From positions 1,419,283-1,483,282 of the forward strand of contig RPFO01000131.1 of NCBI GenBank assembly GCA_009746045.1: a stretch of DNA of 64,000 nt, given 5' to 3'. Shown piece by piece: positions 30,346 to 41,472 of the stretch. The stretch comes from Mesostigma viride. Its lineage: Eukaryota; Streptophyta; Mesostigmatophyceae; Mesostigmatales; Mesostigmataceae. The first letter of the stretch is position 1; each line of letters begins with the position of its first letter. The notes beneath the pieces were generated by a model. That model ran no database searches and was not told where the DNA came from. It saw only the letters and a list, made by a program, of their open reading frames with translations. Position numbers and translations under genes: made by a program.

Positions 30346-31335
30346 GCCCATGCAGCCCGGCCCGGCATCGTGCCGTCGCCGACCCGACAACGTTTTCTCG
30401 AACAACACGAATTTGAATTTTAGGCACTGGAGCGGCTGGCACGCTAGCGGCACGACCAACGGAACAAGAGAACCGAGAAACTGTGGCCGCCAGGAGGATA
30501 AAGGTTTCAAGGCGCATGCGTTTGAGGCTAGCCAGAACCGAATGCGAGGTTTTACTTTATCAAACCGATGTATATCAATGTGGCCAGAATTCTTTTCCAG
30601 TTGCGGGGTCGTGTGTCGCCAATTTGTTGTTGGGCCGGGCACTTTAATCGTGATTGCAAGAAGTCAGTTCACGACGCCGTTAGCGTGGCATTTATGTACA
30701 GCAATTCATCGTTCGGCTTCTTTATCCTATCGGCAACTCCTCACGACGTGTGAGCGTGAGTCGGTTGTCGTGTGAATGGACACTTTCTGGGAAAGTAAGT
30801 CACTAGAGTGCCAATTTCACCGATCGCAAAACATTTACCCAGTTTGGGCAGATAGACCTGGCTAAATACGAGGGCGAGCGGAAGTAATTGTTGATGCATA
30901 GCCATCTGCTTCCTGCGCTTTGTAATTGTAATGAGTTGTTCGCAAATCGGCGTCTCTAGCGGTTACTCCTCTGTGCACAGCTGGCTACCAAGAAGACTTC
31001 ATTGGCAGCCGGACTGCGGATGCGCGTCGTTGGAATATTAGCAACGTCAACATGTTTGCTGCGTTTTTTGTGAAGCTTGTCTAGCCGACTGCATTTGGGA
31101 GACTTGGCAAGGTTGCCTCCAATCGTTGAAGTCACAACCTGGGTGTCAATTCACGTTTACTAGCCACGGTCATAGTAACATTCTAATGGCATTTGTCCCA
31201 GTTTCAACATGGGTTTTCACTCTGATCTGATGGAGTTAAGGGCCTAGCTCCGTGGTTTTGTGTCATTGTAGCAGTTTAGTCGCCTGCTAACGTAGTGAAT
31301 CTTCCATCCCACCTCTCCCACCCCCACCCGCACTT
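30346..31335. other. Intergenic sequence, no gene recognised
   Basis: Only short frames with no domain that I recognise, and no similarity to other repeats in the window. Confidence 0.5.
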
Positions 31336-31337
31336 CT

Positions 31338-31830
<493 letters not shown>

Positions 31831-32493
31831 GCTGTTGAGAAGGACTGGGGTGAAAAATCCAGACCGTTGGTGGCTGCCTTCAAGCAGGAAGTTTCAAGGA
31901 TCAACAAGTTTTTGTGAGCTGTCTCATATGGTCACTGCTGCGACAAAGGTGAGTTATCTTGTTTTTCATGCAATTTTTTTGCTGTAGCTAGGTAAGCCGG
32001 CCGTTTTGTACTCCTCTTTCTTTTGCTCTCACGATTATTCTTGTTGTGGTTTATATGGTCCCGTTAAGTGGCATGCATTATCATTATCCACATTAGTGTG
32101 AGAAACCATCAGCAGTGTTGTAGCTTGCATCTACAACAACAGTTTTTGCTGCCGCCACCACTGCTATTACCAACATAAAGTCATTCTTGCTTTCTAAGCA
32201 CTCTTTTTCCTCTTGGGCTGTTGGTTGGGATACCAGCCACCCTTGCACGCATAAATTCCAGCACCGGGTGCATGTGAAAACACAACCAAGGCAAGAATGT
32301 CCCCCTATCGCAATATCCCACCCACGCAACGCACCCAATGCAGCAAGAATGGGACCACCTTGTTGCCATGAGCTCTAGCACCGTAGCCACCTCTAGCTTT
32401 CTACTGTTCCCGTCCATCCTTATTTACACTGGCTGCTTTGCTTGCATTTCTGGCTCAGTGCCAGTTTGCACTTGCTAGCTTGCTAAGACAATA
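31831..32493. other. Intergenic sequence, nothing firm
   Basis: A GTGAGT donor-like site occurs at 31949 after an open stretch, but I could not connect it to a credible exon chain. No repeats seen. Confidence 0.4.
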
Positions 32494-32890
32494 ATGCAGC
32501 TTGCAAACGGCAAGGGCAAGCACCCGGGTAAGAGCAAAGGCAACCGCACGAGCAAAGGAAAGGGAAACTGGAAGAGCAAGCACAAGGCCAAGGAAAGGAT
32601 TAAGGCACTTGTGCTTGCCAAAAGGGCAGGCTCAAGGGAAATGACAAGGGCAGGGGCAGGCACAAGGGAAGCGGATAAGGGCAAGGGCAGGCGCAAGGGA
32701 AAGAGATTAGGACAAGTCAAGCACGAGGGAACGGACAAGGGCACGGGCAGGCACAAGGGAAAAGATGAAGACAAGGGCAGGCACTAGGGGAAGGATGAGG
32801 GCAACGGCAAACACTGGGGATCAAAGGATAGGGGCAAGGGCAGATGCTAGGGTAACAGTTAGGGCAAAGGCAGGCACAAGAGAAGAATAA
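32494..32890 (+). repeat. Degenerate AAGGGCAGGCACAAGGG minisatellite
   Basis: Imperfect purine-rich units of about 24-30 bp (GACAAGGGCAGGCACAAGGG and variants) run through the segment. A 97-codon Lys/Gly/Arg-rich frame (32494-32787) is open across it. That frame follows from the repeat and has no other sign of being a gene. Confidence 0.8.
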
Positions 32891-33118
32891 GGGGCCGTGA
32901 AGTATAAGTGGAAATGCGGGTGGCGACATGGGGTTCGATCGGGCCTGCTGATGCAAATGCAGATTTCAACTGCAGTGACAAACTCAAGCGTAGACATAGG
33001 CAACGACAAATTCCTTGCATGCGTGCCTTGCTCTTCACCGGCTGGCTCGTTTGCTAGTTGTCTAACAGTTTCTACCGATAAACATCACTTGCCATTGTAA
33101 GGTCTGCCTTGCTGCCGT

Positions 33119-33360
33119 GCTAGTGGGTAGCTGGGTGATCGTGCTTGTTCCTTGTCAAGGGAGGGATGCATGTGGAGTAGGTGGGTGGGTGTGCTTGTTC
33201 CTTGCCAAGGAAGGGATGCACAAAGGTTAGATAGGTGCACGTGCTTGTTTCTTGTCAAGGGAGGGACGCACAAAGGGTAGGTGGGGGCACATGGTTGTGC
33301 CTCGTCAAGGGCGGGATGCACGAAGGGTAGGTGGGGGCATGTGGTTGGTCCTTGTCTTTT
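33119..33360. repeat. 50-bp minisatellite, five units
   Basis: GTGCTTGTTCCTTG-like starts at 33140, 33190, 33240, about 33291 and 33341, each with CAAGGGAGGGATGCA and a GGTGGG block. Units are 80-95% alike by eye. Confidence 0.85.
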
Positions 33361-34019
33361 CACCGCCCAAGCGATGGCGATGTAGCATGCATTATACATT
33401 TATTCGTGCATTAAAAATCACTTTCCTTACAAGCGGCCTTAGCCGACTCCATCTGCCGTTGCCATTTCTCCGTATTGCATTGTCCGGACACGGTTTTTGT
33501 GTCGCAGGTCTTCCCCCGTAAAGGCACAAGCTGCCTGCGCGCGGAATTCTGTGCAGACACCTCGGTTTCCAACACGACGGCATCCCGCACATATCGAGCT
33601 CTGGATGTACAACATCTTCCCCCGGCGCACTTGCTCCCGGATGGAGCTTCTGTGCGGTGCCGACATCCCCGGAGCTGTCCTAAGCACTGCATGGAAACAG
33701 TATTTCAAGCCACGAAGAGAAGCCACGACTTTGATATTGACTTGATATTGTCGTCAGAAGACTTGATATGCTCTTTCTGTGAAGGCGTTGGATTTTTGTG
33801 CATGACATGTAATCCTGCATGTAATAATGAAATGGTTTATGAAATAGAAACTTGTCTTGCATGAGCCTTGCTGCAAATGCCATTCATTTTTATTTTTTTT
33901 TCCGGGTAAATGGGTGTTAGGGGTTAGGTTGACCGAAATGATAAGTGAAATTCCTTCAGTGAAATTCTAAGTGACATGCGTACTGCAATTCAGAACGACA
34001 TAGCGACATGATAATGTAG
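33361..34019. other. Intergenic sequence with a 129-codon frame
   Basis: The frame at 33475-33864 (+) is Cys-rich near its end (CSFCEGVGFLCMTCNPAC) but resembles no family I recognise and may be chance. No repeats are apparent. Confidence 0.35.
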
Positions 34020-34435
34020 TACCGGTAGTGTACGCGAGAAGCATACGACGTCGTAACCTACGGGACCGAGTACCGGGATCGTAAACTACCAGGTGGTAAA
34101 TTACCGTACGTACATTACCACGTCGGAATCTTACCACGTCGGAATCTTACCACGTCGTAATCTTACCACGTCGTAATCTTACCACGTCGGAATCTTACCA
34201 CGTCGGAATCTTACCACGTCGGAATCTTACCACGTCGGAATCTTACCACGTCGTAACTTACCACCTCGTAACTTACGGCGTGGGATCGTAGGTGGGATCT
34301 CAGCGATAACTTACTGCGTGGGATCGTAGGTGAGATGTATATAGTAAGAATGAGCCGAGGCGTAATTTACCACCTGGTAATTTACGCCTCGGATCCTTTT
34401 TACCACCCTCGGACGAAAAGTATAGTGTAGGTCCC
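34020..34435 (+). repeat. LINE-1-family 5'-end fragment with 16-bp tandem array
   Basis: 34375-34430 is the reverse complement of 15816-15867, the start of the LINE ORF1. Upstream, TTACCACGTCGGAATC/TTACCACGTCGTAATC repeats about ten times at 16-bp spacing (34115-34272). This is the 5' end of an element without its body, the reverse of the usual 5' truncation. Confidence 0.65.
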
Positions 34436-35073
34436 CATGGCGTGGTGAGATTGGACCTGCGAAAGGTGAAAGACACGGCACAACATGCACAGGGCGTGGG
34501 CGTTAGATAAAAAGAGAGACCTACTGTGCAGTGTGCTGTGAGCAGAACCAAAGCGATTGGAAAGGCTGCATTACACCCACGTTTGGGTAATGGCAGCAGG
34601 TATTGAGAAAAGTCGTTATGGAGGTGTCTTGGTGATAGCGGATCACCTGGTGTGGCGATAACTATTCCATAGTCATTGCGCCTGTGAAAGGGTAACCGAG
34701 GGTACAGGAGGTCACGCTCCAAGGAGACTACTCGCCCACCCAGGTGGAGGGGCCCAGGCCTAGTCCATCCTGCCGATGGGTTTTCGAATCCGAGCCGTGG
34801 CTCACTGACCGAATGCCATAATGGGGTAGCCGTCACGAGAAACAGTGAGGCGAGGGGCGGACTTACGAATTTCGTAAGGCCTGCTCCTTCTACCCACACG
34901 TTTCAAGTGACGGCTAGCTGTTCCGCCCCTCAGAAGAGATGGCTAGACGTACCTTTTCGTGCTGAATCCGAATCTGCCCTTTGTTTCGCGTTTAGATTAC
35001 TACGTAAGGTGCTATCTCGTCCGCCGTCAGGGCCACCATAGCCAGGCCCTCTCGAGTACCGAGTACTACTCGG
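34436..35073. other. Unidentified sequence with a 199-codon minus frame
   Basis: The frame 34300-34899 (-) is open but overlaps the LINE 5' fragment at its end and shows no domain I recognise. The right edge at 35074 is where hAT-family similarity begins, so this could be the non-shared interior of that copy. Confidence 0.3.
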
Positions 35074-35372
35074 GCACCACAATTTCAAAATAAGATCGCG
35101 TCGAATTGTGAAAGTTCAGACGGGTCAGTACTTAGTAGAGATACGAAATCTGTTGCTTCAAATCGTTGCCCTGTCGTTCTGGCATCCTAGCCGCGCAAAA
35201 CGTAAAAAAAACGCGGAAAACACGGCATTATACGGTATAATACGGTATAATACGGTATAATACGTCATTATGCGCTAAAACGTATTACGTATGAAAAATC
35301 ATACGCTCAAAGCCAGCGTATTACGTATTATACCGTATTATACCGTATTATACGGCGTATGATTGCACTCTG
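35074..35372 (+). mobile_element. hAT-family repeat, copy 3 (right end)
   Basis: Matches the reverse complement of 46183-46470, including repeated TATAATACGG motifs and the terminal ...GATTGCACTCTG (35361-35372). It is inserted in the LINE-3 RT region, which resumes at 35373 (ACTACAGAGGGGTG). The left end and duplicate target site were not found, so this copy is partial or rearranged. Confidence 0.8.
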
Positions 35373-36968
35373 ACTACAGAGGGGTGTGCATTCAAAGTGC
35401 CCCCCTCAAGCTTCTTATGCGGCTCATCCTGAACCGCCTGCGCACGGCCCTGGACGGTCACCTCAGCGAGACTCAGCACGGCTTCCGTTCAGGTCGCAAC
35501 ACAGTACAGGCGCTCTTCGCTACTCGAGCCGACTGGTGGAGGAACTGCAACGCCTTCAGCCTGGTGAGTCCCCTTTGCACCTTGTGCTGGTGGACTTCAT
35601 CAAAGCCTTCGATTCGGTTTTCTGGCCTGCGCTTTGGGACATCCTCGAGTTGTTCCGGATCCCCCGCCCCCTGATTGCTGTCATCCGCAACCTGTATGAA
35701 GGGTCCACCACTTCGGTGCGCACTTCTTACGGGACCACGCCCCCATGCCCTTTACAAAAGGGTGTGTGGCAGGGCTGCGTGCTGTCGCCCTACCTGTTCA
35801 TTATTGTTGTCGAATACGTAATGATTCAGGCGCGCAAGCGATTTGCCCGCATCGTGGGCAGGGAACCAGGAGTGCAGGTTGCTAACAAATTCTGGCATGG
35901 CGGTGCGGACACGGAGATTCGGCTAGCAGACATCATTTACGCAGACGACACCACCCTCTTTGAGGACACTGAGCACGTGCAGACATGGCTTGACTGCCTG
36001 GCTCTCGAGGCCCGTGCAGTGGGGCTTGAGGTCAGCAAGAAGACAGAGGCCCTGGCGGTTGGGCTCACCACCTCAGCGCCGCCCCTCTATCTCCTAGACG
36101 GCTCTCGAGTCCTGTATCGGGACCGCGTTAAGCTGCTGGGCAGCCTGCTCCCTAGCTGCGAGGTGGATGTGGACCACCGCATCTCCCTCGCATGGCACGC
36201 TTTACGCCAGTACCGGGCCCTATGGCGCAAGCCCCTGGGCAAGATCGAGAAACAGGACCTGTTCAAGGTCCTCGTCCTTCCTGTTCTCACGTATGGCACC
36301 GAGACGTGGACCCTCACCGCCGACCTGGCCCGCAAGCTGGACGGCGCGGTCACCAGCATGCCGGCGTTCCATTTTCAGAGTAGGATATGCTGCTCATGTC
36401 CGCAATGAGGACCTGTACCAGGGCATGCCCTATATCACCAGCACAATTAAGCAACGCCGCCTGCAGCTAGTAGGGCACCTAGCTCGCACCAACCAGGTAG
36501 ACACCTCACGTGGCCCCCCCGCAGGACTGCGACCAGCCCAGCCTGGCCGGCACCTCCTGACGTGGGCTGGGCCCAGTGATGTTAGACGCCGCAATTAAGG
36601 CCCGCACCTTCAAAGAACAGCTAGTAGAGGACATGGGGGGCCTAGGCCTCTCCGTGATTTAATTGGAAGAAGATGATGGACAAGGCCAAGTGGGCCCAGG
36701 TCATAGAGGACAACGAGCCCCCCCCAGTGGGGAAGCGCCCGCGTGTGCAATCCCGCGGGAGGCACGCTAGATAGCTCCCCCTAGGGCAGCGTGCGGCTGC
36801 CTAGATAGATGATGTAGTTAGAATGTTGTTAGATAGATGTAGTATGTAGCCAATGTAGATAGATTAGACCGGTAGGAATGTGTGCACCCATCCATCCATT
36901 CATCGGGGTTAATGCTCCGTGACTCCCCAACGGGAGCACGAGTCTAATTAATTAATTAATTAATTAAT
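35373..36968 (+). mobile_element. LINE-3, 5'-incomplete, with intact 3' end
   Basis: A non-LTR reverse transcriptase region followed by a 3' UTR ending in hairpin ATGCTCC ... GGGAGCA and a (TTAA)n tail (36945-36968). The protein is close to the LINE-2 family at 54217-57685 (same VWQGCVLSPYLFIIVV and YADDTTL blocks) but the DNA and 3' UTR differ, so it is a sister family. Confidence 0.88.
35386..36770 (+). pseudogene. LINE-3 reverse transcriptase, frame-broken
   Basis: The frame 35386-36408 carries FIKAFDSVFW, GVWQGCVLSPYLF and IIYADDTTLF, with thumb-like sequence to LTYGTETWTLTADLARKLDG. A frame change near 36360 moves the conserved C-terminus (NEDLYQGMPYITSTIKQRR, LVGHLARTNQVDT) to another frame, and a further change follows before the PPVGKRPRVQ-like end near 36770. 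Confidence 0.85.
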
Positions 36969-37193
36969 ATATGGTATTGCACTGGTTGTATTGCACCCAC
37001 AGTGTTGCGCCCCGGCACCATGCCGTGGAGATCAGAGCGCTCTGTGGCCTGCCCACCTGCGGCAGTGAGAGAAGCTACTAGGGCGCCCTCCGGCCCTCCT
37101 TCTCGCTGTGTATATAGGGTTGAATTAAGGTTCCTTTACTCTGTATTGGCACCCACGTGACGCAGTCACGTGCTTATTAATTAATTAATAAAT
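36969..37193 (+). repeat. SINE-like family B, copy 1
   Basis: About 225 bp shared with 58852-59085. Contains GGTATTGCACTGGTTGTATT, GGCACCCACGTGACGCAGTC and ends with hairpin CACGTGAC-GCA-GTCACGTG plus a TTAATTAATTAA tail. It starts directly at the tail of LINE-3. Confidence 0.75.
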
Positions 37194-37727
37194 ACACCGT
37201 ATGTAGCACAGCTGGCATTTGCTGGCATACTGTTATTATGCGTTATATACCTAGTCCTAGCTGTCTCCTACCGGCAAAACATTTTGCAAGGCTTGCGCTT
37301 TATGGAAAGACTGAACTGTCTACGCATCTACTTCTATTAGTAAAAATCTCAAATGTGCAGTGAGCGCGCCGCACCCAGAACCTGAGCACCGCGCCATGCA
37401 GTGCCCGGCTGCCCGCTGCCCGCTGCATGGCGCTGCCCCCCGAAAAATTCCAAGTCCAAATCGCGTATTCTAAAAAAAATACGCGAATAAACGGCGGAGG
37501 CCTCATGTACGCGTATTCCCGTATTTTTTGCGGCTCCGTACGGCGTATTTGCCAACCCGGCCGCCCAGTCGGACCGCAGTCTAAGCGCCAACTACGCGCC
37601 GTCCATGCTCCGCTGATCGAGTTCCGGCTTGGTGTCGTCTCACCGGCACACTCTGGTCGGCTCTCATCAGCTGATATGACTGGCGGAACATCGTTTGCTA
37701 GTAGGAATCACCACGCTGTTGTACCAA
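37194..37727. other. Intergenic sequence with short inverted TACGCGTATT motifs
   Basis: No gene. Near 37460-37555 several GCGTATT/AATACGCG motifs recall the TATAATACG motifs of the hAT-family ends but are not a clear copy. Confidence 0.4.
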
Positions 37728-38390
37728 CGCAGGTGTATCCAATGATGCAACCGTACATGTCCCCGTTGAGTATGTTCGGTTCTTGTCTGTTTGTGATGGC
37801 GTGCTGTTGATCATTGCCGTCATGGCCCTCGAACTTCTCAAATCTCTGCTGCCCATGTGCGGCGTGGGCCACAACAACAACAACAACCATCCGATATACA
37901 ACTATCTATACCGGCCCTCAGCCAATGCTATTAGAAGTATACACTCTCTGTTGATGCATGGCATGCTATTCAGTGTCCTGGCCCTCGGTCGTTTCCAAAT
38001 CTCCGTCTGCTGCCCGTGTGCGGCGTGGGCAACAACAACAACAACAAGACTCTCTGCGGAGCCCCCCCCCCCCCTCCCCCGCCCCAAAAAACGGCAGCTC
38101 GGCCCTGCGAAAACAGGCTCTCGCCGGGGGAGTCTCATCCAGTCCCCAGGCGGACTAGGTCGGGGGCCAAGTCGTCCCATGAGGGACGGAAGTGTCACGG
38201 CGGTCTCTGGTAACATGCTTTCACCCTATGCCACTCCATCGAGGCTAGTCCTTGGCGTGCCATCGATCGATTGCTCTGAGGATGTCCACACCGCCAAGCT
38301 TGCCGGGTAATTCCAGTGCGGGTGTATCCGATGATGCAACCGTCCATGATGTCCAATGCCCCGGTAGTACCACCGATGCTAAATATATCC
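37728..38390 (+). repeat. Family F dispersed repeats with (CAA)n tails
   Basis: Copies at 37728-37888 and 37964-38052 share GGCCCTCG, TTCTCAAATCT-like and TGCCCATGTGCGGCGTGGGC sequence and end in ACAACAACAACAA. The start, GTGTATCCAATGATGCAACCGT, recurs at 38322-38350. A reverse copy is at 40082-40232. The (CAA)n tail suggests a retroposed family. Confidence 0.65.
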
Positions 38391-38577
38391 GGTGTAAGTT
38401 GGCGATGCCCTAGGATCCGGAGACGTCCGTCCTATAGTCAGCGAAAGTTGGTGCGAGAGGTCCCCAATTCGATTCCGATCGGATTCATTTGCAGATCGCG
38501 TTTTCCGCGTTTTCCGCGGACCGGCACTGAACGCAAATGGTTTTCACCTTTGCGGCGTGCCAAATCAGAATATCCGG
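38391..38577 (+). repeat. tRNA-related SINE family S, copy 1
   Basis: About 187 bp shared with 53422-53647 (+) and 59709-59938 (-). Contains CCTATAGTCAGCGAAAGTTGG (A-box-like region) and CCAATTCGATTCCGATCGG (B-box-like GTTCGATTCC in the other copies), then a TTTTCCGCG-repeat section and GGTTTTCACCTTTGCGG. A 7-bp acceptor-like stem, TCCGTCC/GGTCGGA, can pair with one mismatch, but an anticodon arm is missing. Confidence 0.65.
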
Positions 38578-39010
38578 CCCTCGGCTGATAGACCTCTCTG
38601 CTGCTGACTGCAGCGTGGGACACAACAACAACAACAAGACTCTCTGCGGCCCATGCGCGGTGTGGGATACAACTGAACTGAACTGAATTGAACTGAACAG
38701 CATTCCCCGGTCCCCCTGCCCATCCCCAACCACGTGTTCGCCACCCCCATTAGGCCTCCATTTGGCAGGACCAGCCTATGGATCCCTGCATATCGGATGT
38801 AACCGGCGCGGGAATAAACTCAACTCAACTCAACCCCATCACCAATAATGAGTCGCCCCCAGCGGGCTAGAATAGCAATAGCCCTAGCAATTGTAACCAT
38901 TGCAGTCACTGCCGCTAAGGCAGCCATGCCTAGAATGTTCGCCTAGCTGTGCCAACATACCTAGTCACGTGCCGCCAACGCACGGTACACAACCAGCCAT
39001 AGCCTTAGCC
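38578..39010. repeat. Short retroposon tails: (CAA)n, (CTGAA)n and (CTCAA)n
   Basis: TGGGACACAACAACAACAACAA (38616-38637), CAACTGAACTGAACTGAATT (38672-38691) and AACTCAACTCAACTCAAC (38817-38834) follow G-rich GTGTGGG-type sequence, as in family F. These are probably successive retroposed ends. No gene. Confidence 0.5.
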
Positions 39011-39297
39011 TAGTCCTAGTACAGCCATGCTACGCCCGTGCTATGGTCAGATTACTTGCCCACGCTATACTTGTTATGCCACGCTTACATGGGTCTTATT
39101 GCACCCACAGTTTGCCGGATCGTTAGCCTGTCCTTTTAGCTAGCGCGCCCGATTGCAGCTGTGGCATGCCTTTGGCATGAAGGAGAACAACTGGGGGTCT
39201 CTGCGCCCTTTCTCCTGTAGTGCACACACAGGGATTAAAAGCACTCAGTGCTCCGTGACTCTCCAACGGGAGCACGTGTTTAATTAATTAATTAATA
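39011..39297 (+). repeat. SINE-like family A, copy 2
   Basis: Matches 19448-19764 over its length, with the same terminal hairpin (GTGCTCC ... GGAGCAC) and a shorter TTAATTAATTAA tail. Confidence 0.75.
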
Positions 39298-40081
39298 ATG
39301 AGTCCCAGTTCGGTGGCCGGGGCCTGCCTGGGGCACCTTTGATTTAATGATAACATCAGTGCAAGGCTGCTACCGCTAAAAGGAAGATAAACGATTGGCT
39401 GCCTCATGACAGCCATCATGATGAGAGCAGCGAGCAATGAATGCACTGGGGATGCTTGTCCGTGGACTAAAGGACAGACCGTTGCAGTTTGCTGGAAACG
39501 CGAAGGACGTCATTGGACGCCGCCTGCGCCGTCTTGGATTGAATGCTCACAACAATACCTGCTGTAGAGTGTGACCCGCTGGCTCCCCCCAGCCAAAAAC
39601 AGGGTCCGGCCGCCCGCCGCCCTCTCGCAGCGCCGGGCCGGGCTGGCCGGGACCCCCCGCAGGCCACACCGTGGCCCGCCATGGAAAGTGCTGGCGCACC
39701 CGTGGGCGCACGCGCGGCCAACCCGGCCGTGTCCATCCACTGGCCGCGCCCGCTGGTGAATTGTGACCCGCGGACCCGTCCGCTGGCCCGCCAGGTACGC
39801 CACCCGTTTGCCCTCCGCGCCGCGCCCGCAGTCCCGCAGTCCCTGTCCCGCAGTCCCGGCCGCCACCCCCCCCGGCCACCCGCTGGCGCTGCGTCAAGCC
39901 CGAAAGGTTACAGCTTACCCGGCCTGCCACCCGGCGCCCATTTACCCGCTGCTACAGTACTTTGCCCGCGGTGCCCCTACCGTAGGTTTCAACGCTCATG
40001 GTTCGGAGTAGCGTGCTCCATCGCTGCGCTCCGGAGGGGGATCGTTACGTGGTCCCTTCGCTGCGCTTCCGGAGATGGTTC
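39298..40081. other. Intergenic, GC-rich from 39560 to 39960
   Basis: Several long frames on both strands (39543-40232 +, 39510-39866 -) are due to high GC and few stops; none shows a domain. No repeat recognised apart from short CCCGCAGTCCC units. Confidence 0.4.
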
Positions 40082-40275
40082 CGGAGATTGTTGTTGTTGC
40101 CCACGCCGCACATGGGCAGAGATTTGGAAACGGCCGAGGGCCAGGAAACTGAACAGCATGCCATCACCAACATACGAGAACCAAAGATACTTAGCCAGGA
40201 CATGTACGGTTGCATCATGCTTCCGGAGATGAGGTCGCGGCTGAAACTGAACTGCACTGAAGTTAAGTTGAGTTG
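40082..40275 (-). repeat. Family F repeat, reverse copy, with (CTGAA)/(GTTGA) simple tail
   Basis: Reverse complement of the 37728-38052 sequences: GTTGTTGTTGCCCACGCCGC is the reverse of the (CAA)n end. 40236-40280 is a degenerate GAACTGAACTGC/AGTTGAGTTG tract. Confidence 0.65.
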
Positions 40276-40632
40276 AGGTGAGTTGATTCCCGCGCCGGTT
40301 GCACTGGAAGCAGCCGCTTCGCTCGCTTGGCGCTTCGCGCGGATTGGCCCTGCAGTAAGCACATCCTTCTGGATTGGTCGCGTACTACTCGGGGAGGTCC
40401 GAATAGTCGGGGATGCTGTTACGGCTAAATTCATAAAGTACAGATGTCGTGAATGGCCGGAACTCGGCTGTGTGAAGCCAGCGCTGCTATCGTGACGACA
40501 TATTCGGTTTTCCAGGGTGTCGGAATATGCACCAGTTTCGTTATGGTGCGACCACGTTCGTCGTCCGCCTAGCTGGCTCCTTGCCGGCTCGCCAGCTTGG
40601 TTGGGGTCGTGCGGGTCTACAAGCTTCCACCA

Positions 40633-40725
40633 GGGCGGCCCGCCGGAAAATCGCAGAAAATACAGGCGGCCCGCCGGAAAATCGCAGAAAATAGAGGCGG
40701 CCCGCCGGAAAATCGCCAGAAAATA
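40633..40725. repeat. 31-bp tandem repeat, three units
   Basis: GGCGGCCCGCCGGAAAATCG plus AGAAAATA repeats three times; the third unit has one extra base. Each unit has a GGCGGCCCGCC short palindrome. Confidence 0.85.
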
Positions 40726-41472
40726 GAGAAAAAACGTTGGCCCGGAATCCAATGAGATCCGGGAACCGTCCCCCATGTGCTCTGAATCGCCACTGCCGTA
40801 CCGAATACCGTACATACCGACGACAGGGCCTCGGTGTCAGCAATGTCCCCTCATGTACTTGGCCGACAGAAATATAGCGCTAAGTTTGCTGCCCGCGGTG
40901 TCATGCACAACAACGTTTATCATCCGCCAAAGCCAGAGCAGTCATGGTCGGCGATGTTAGCTAACGGAGGGGGGCGGTGCCATAGCCAGGGATGCATTGC
41001 TGCTAGTATACGATTCGTTTCAATGAAGTATTGTAATTTTTGTTAGTGTTTGTTGCATTAAGAGCGAGGATTGATCCTCGGGGTGCTTGGATGGAGGGAG
41101 ATCTTCTTGGTGGCAGAAATAACACGCGCCTGGATAAGGTTCTCGCCCCATCCTATTTATGCTCCAATCTTTGCTGAGGACACAAACGAATTATCCCATT
41201 GGAAAAGGTACAATTTATATTATTGTTCAGGCGTTGTCGATGATGTTGCGAGCTCAATGCTTTTGGTCCATGGTGAAGTGCCTTACGGTCATTTCAAGTC
41301 GATGTTTTGTAGCCTGTGTGTGATAGCCTAGCTTGGCAAATGCTGTCGACGTTGCGTCTTCTGGATCTCAATTTACCTCTCGTCCATGCTGTGAGAACTA
41401 CAACATGCGGTCAATTCAACATTATCGGCTACCGGCGTTTTTTGCCAATGTCCCTTCATTGAATTATAGCAG
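40726..41472 (+). promoter_or_regulatory. Upstream region of the profilin-like gene
   Basis: No gene is recognised here. An 86-codon frame at 41071-41331 lacks features. The stretch probably contains the promoter and 5' UTR of the gene that starts at 41473; I could not place a TATA box with confidence. Confidence 0.35.

Noticed and set aside
29662-30775. Six overlapping ORFs of 218-334 residues
   Set aside because: They result from a stop-free 86-bp minisatellite; both strands and all frames are open equally.
34300-34899. 199-residue minus-strand protein
   Set aside because: It runs into the 5' end of a LINE fragment and has no recognisable domain; listed only as unidentified sequence.
39510-40232. 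GC-rich ORFs of 118-229 residues on both strands
   Set aside because: High GC lowers stop frequency; no domain, and overlapping frames are equally open.
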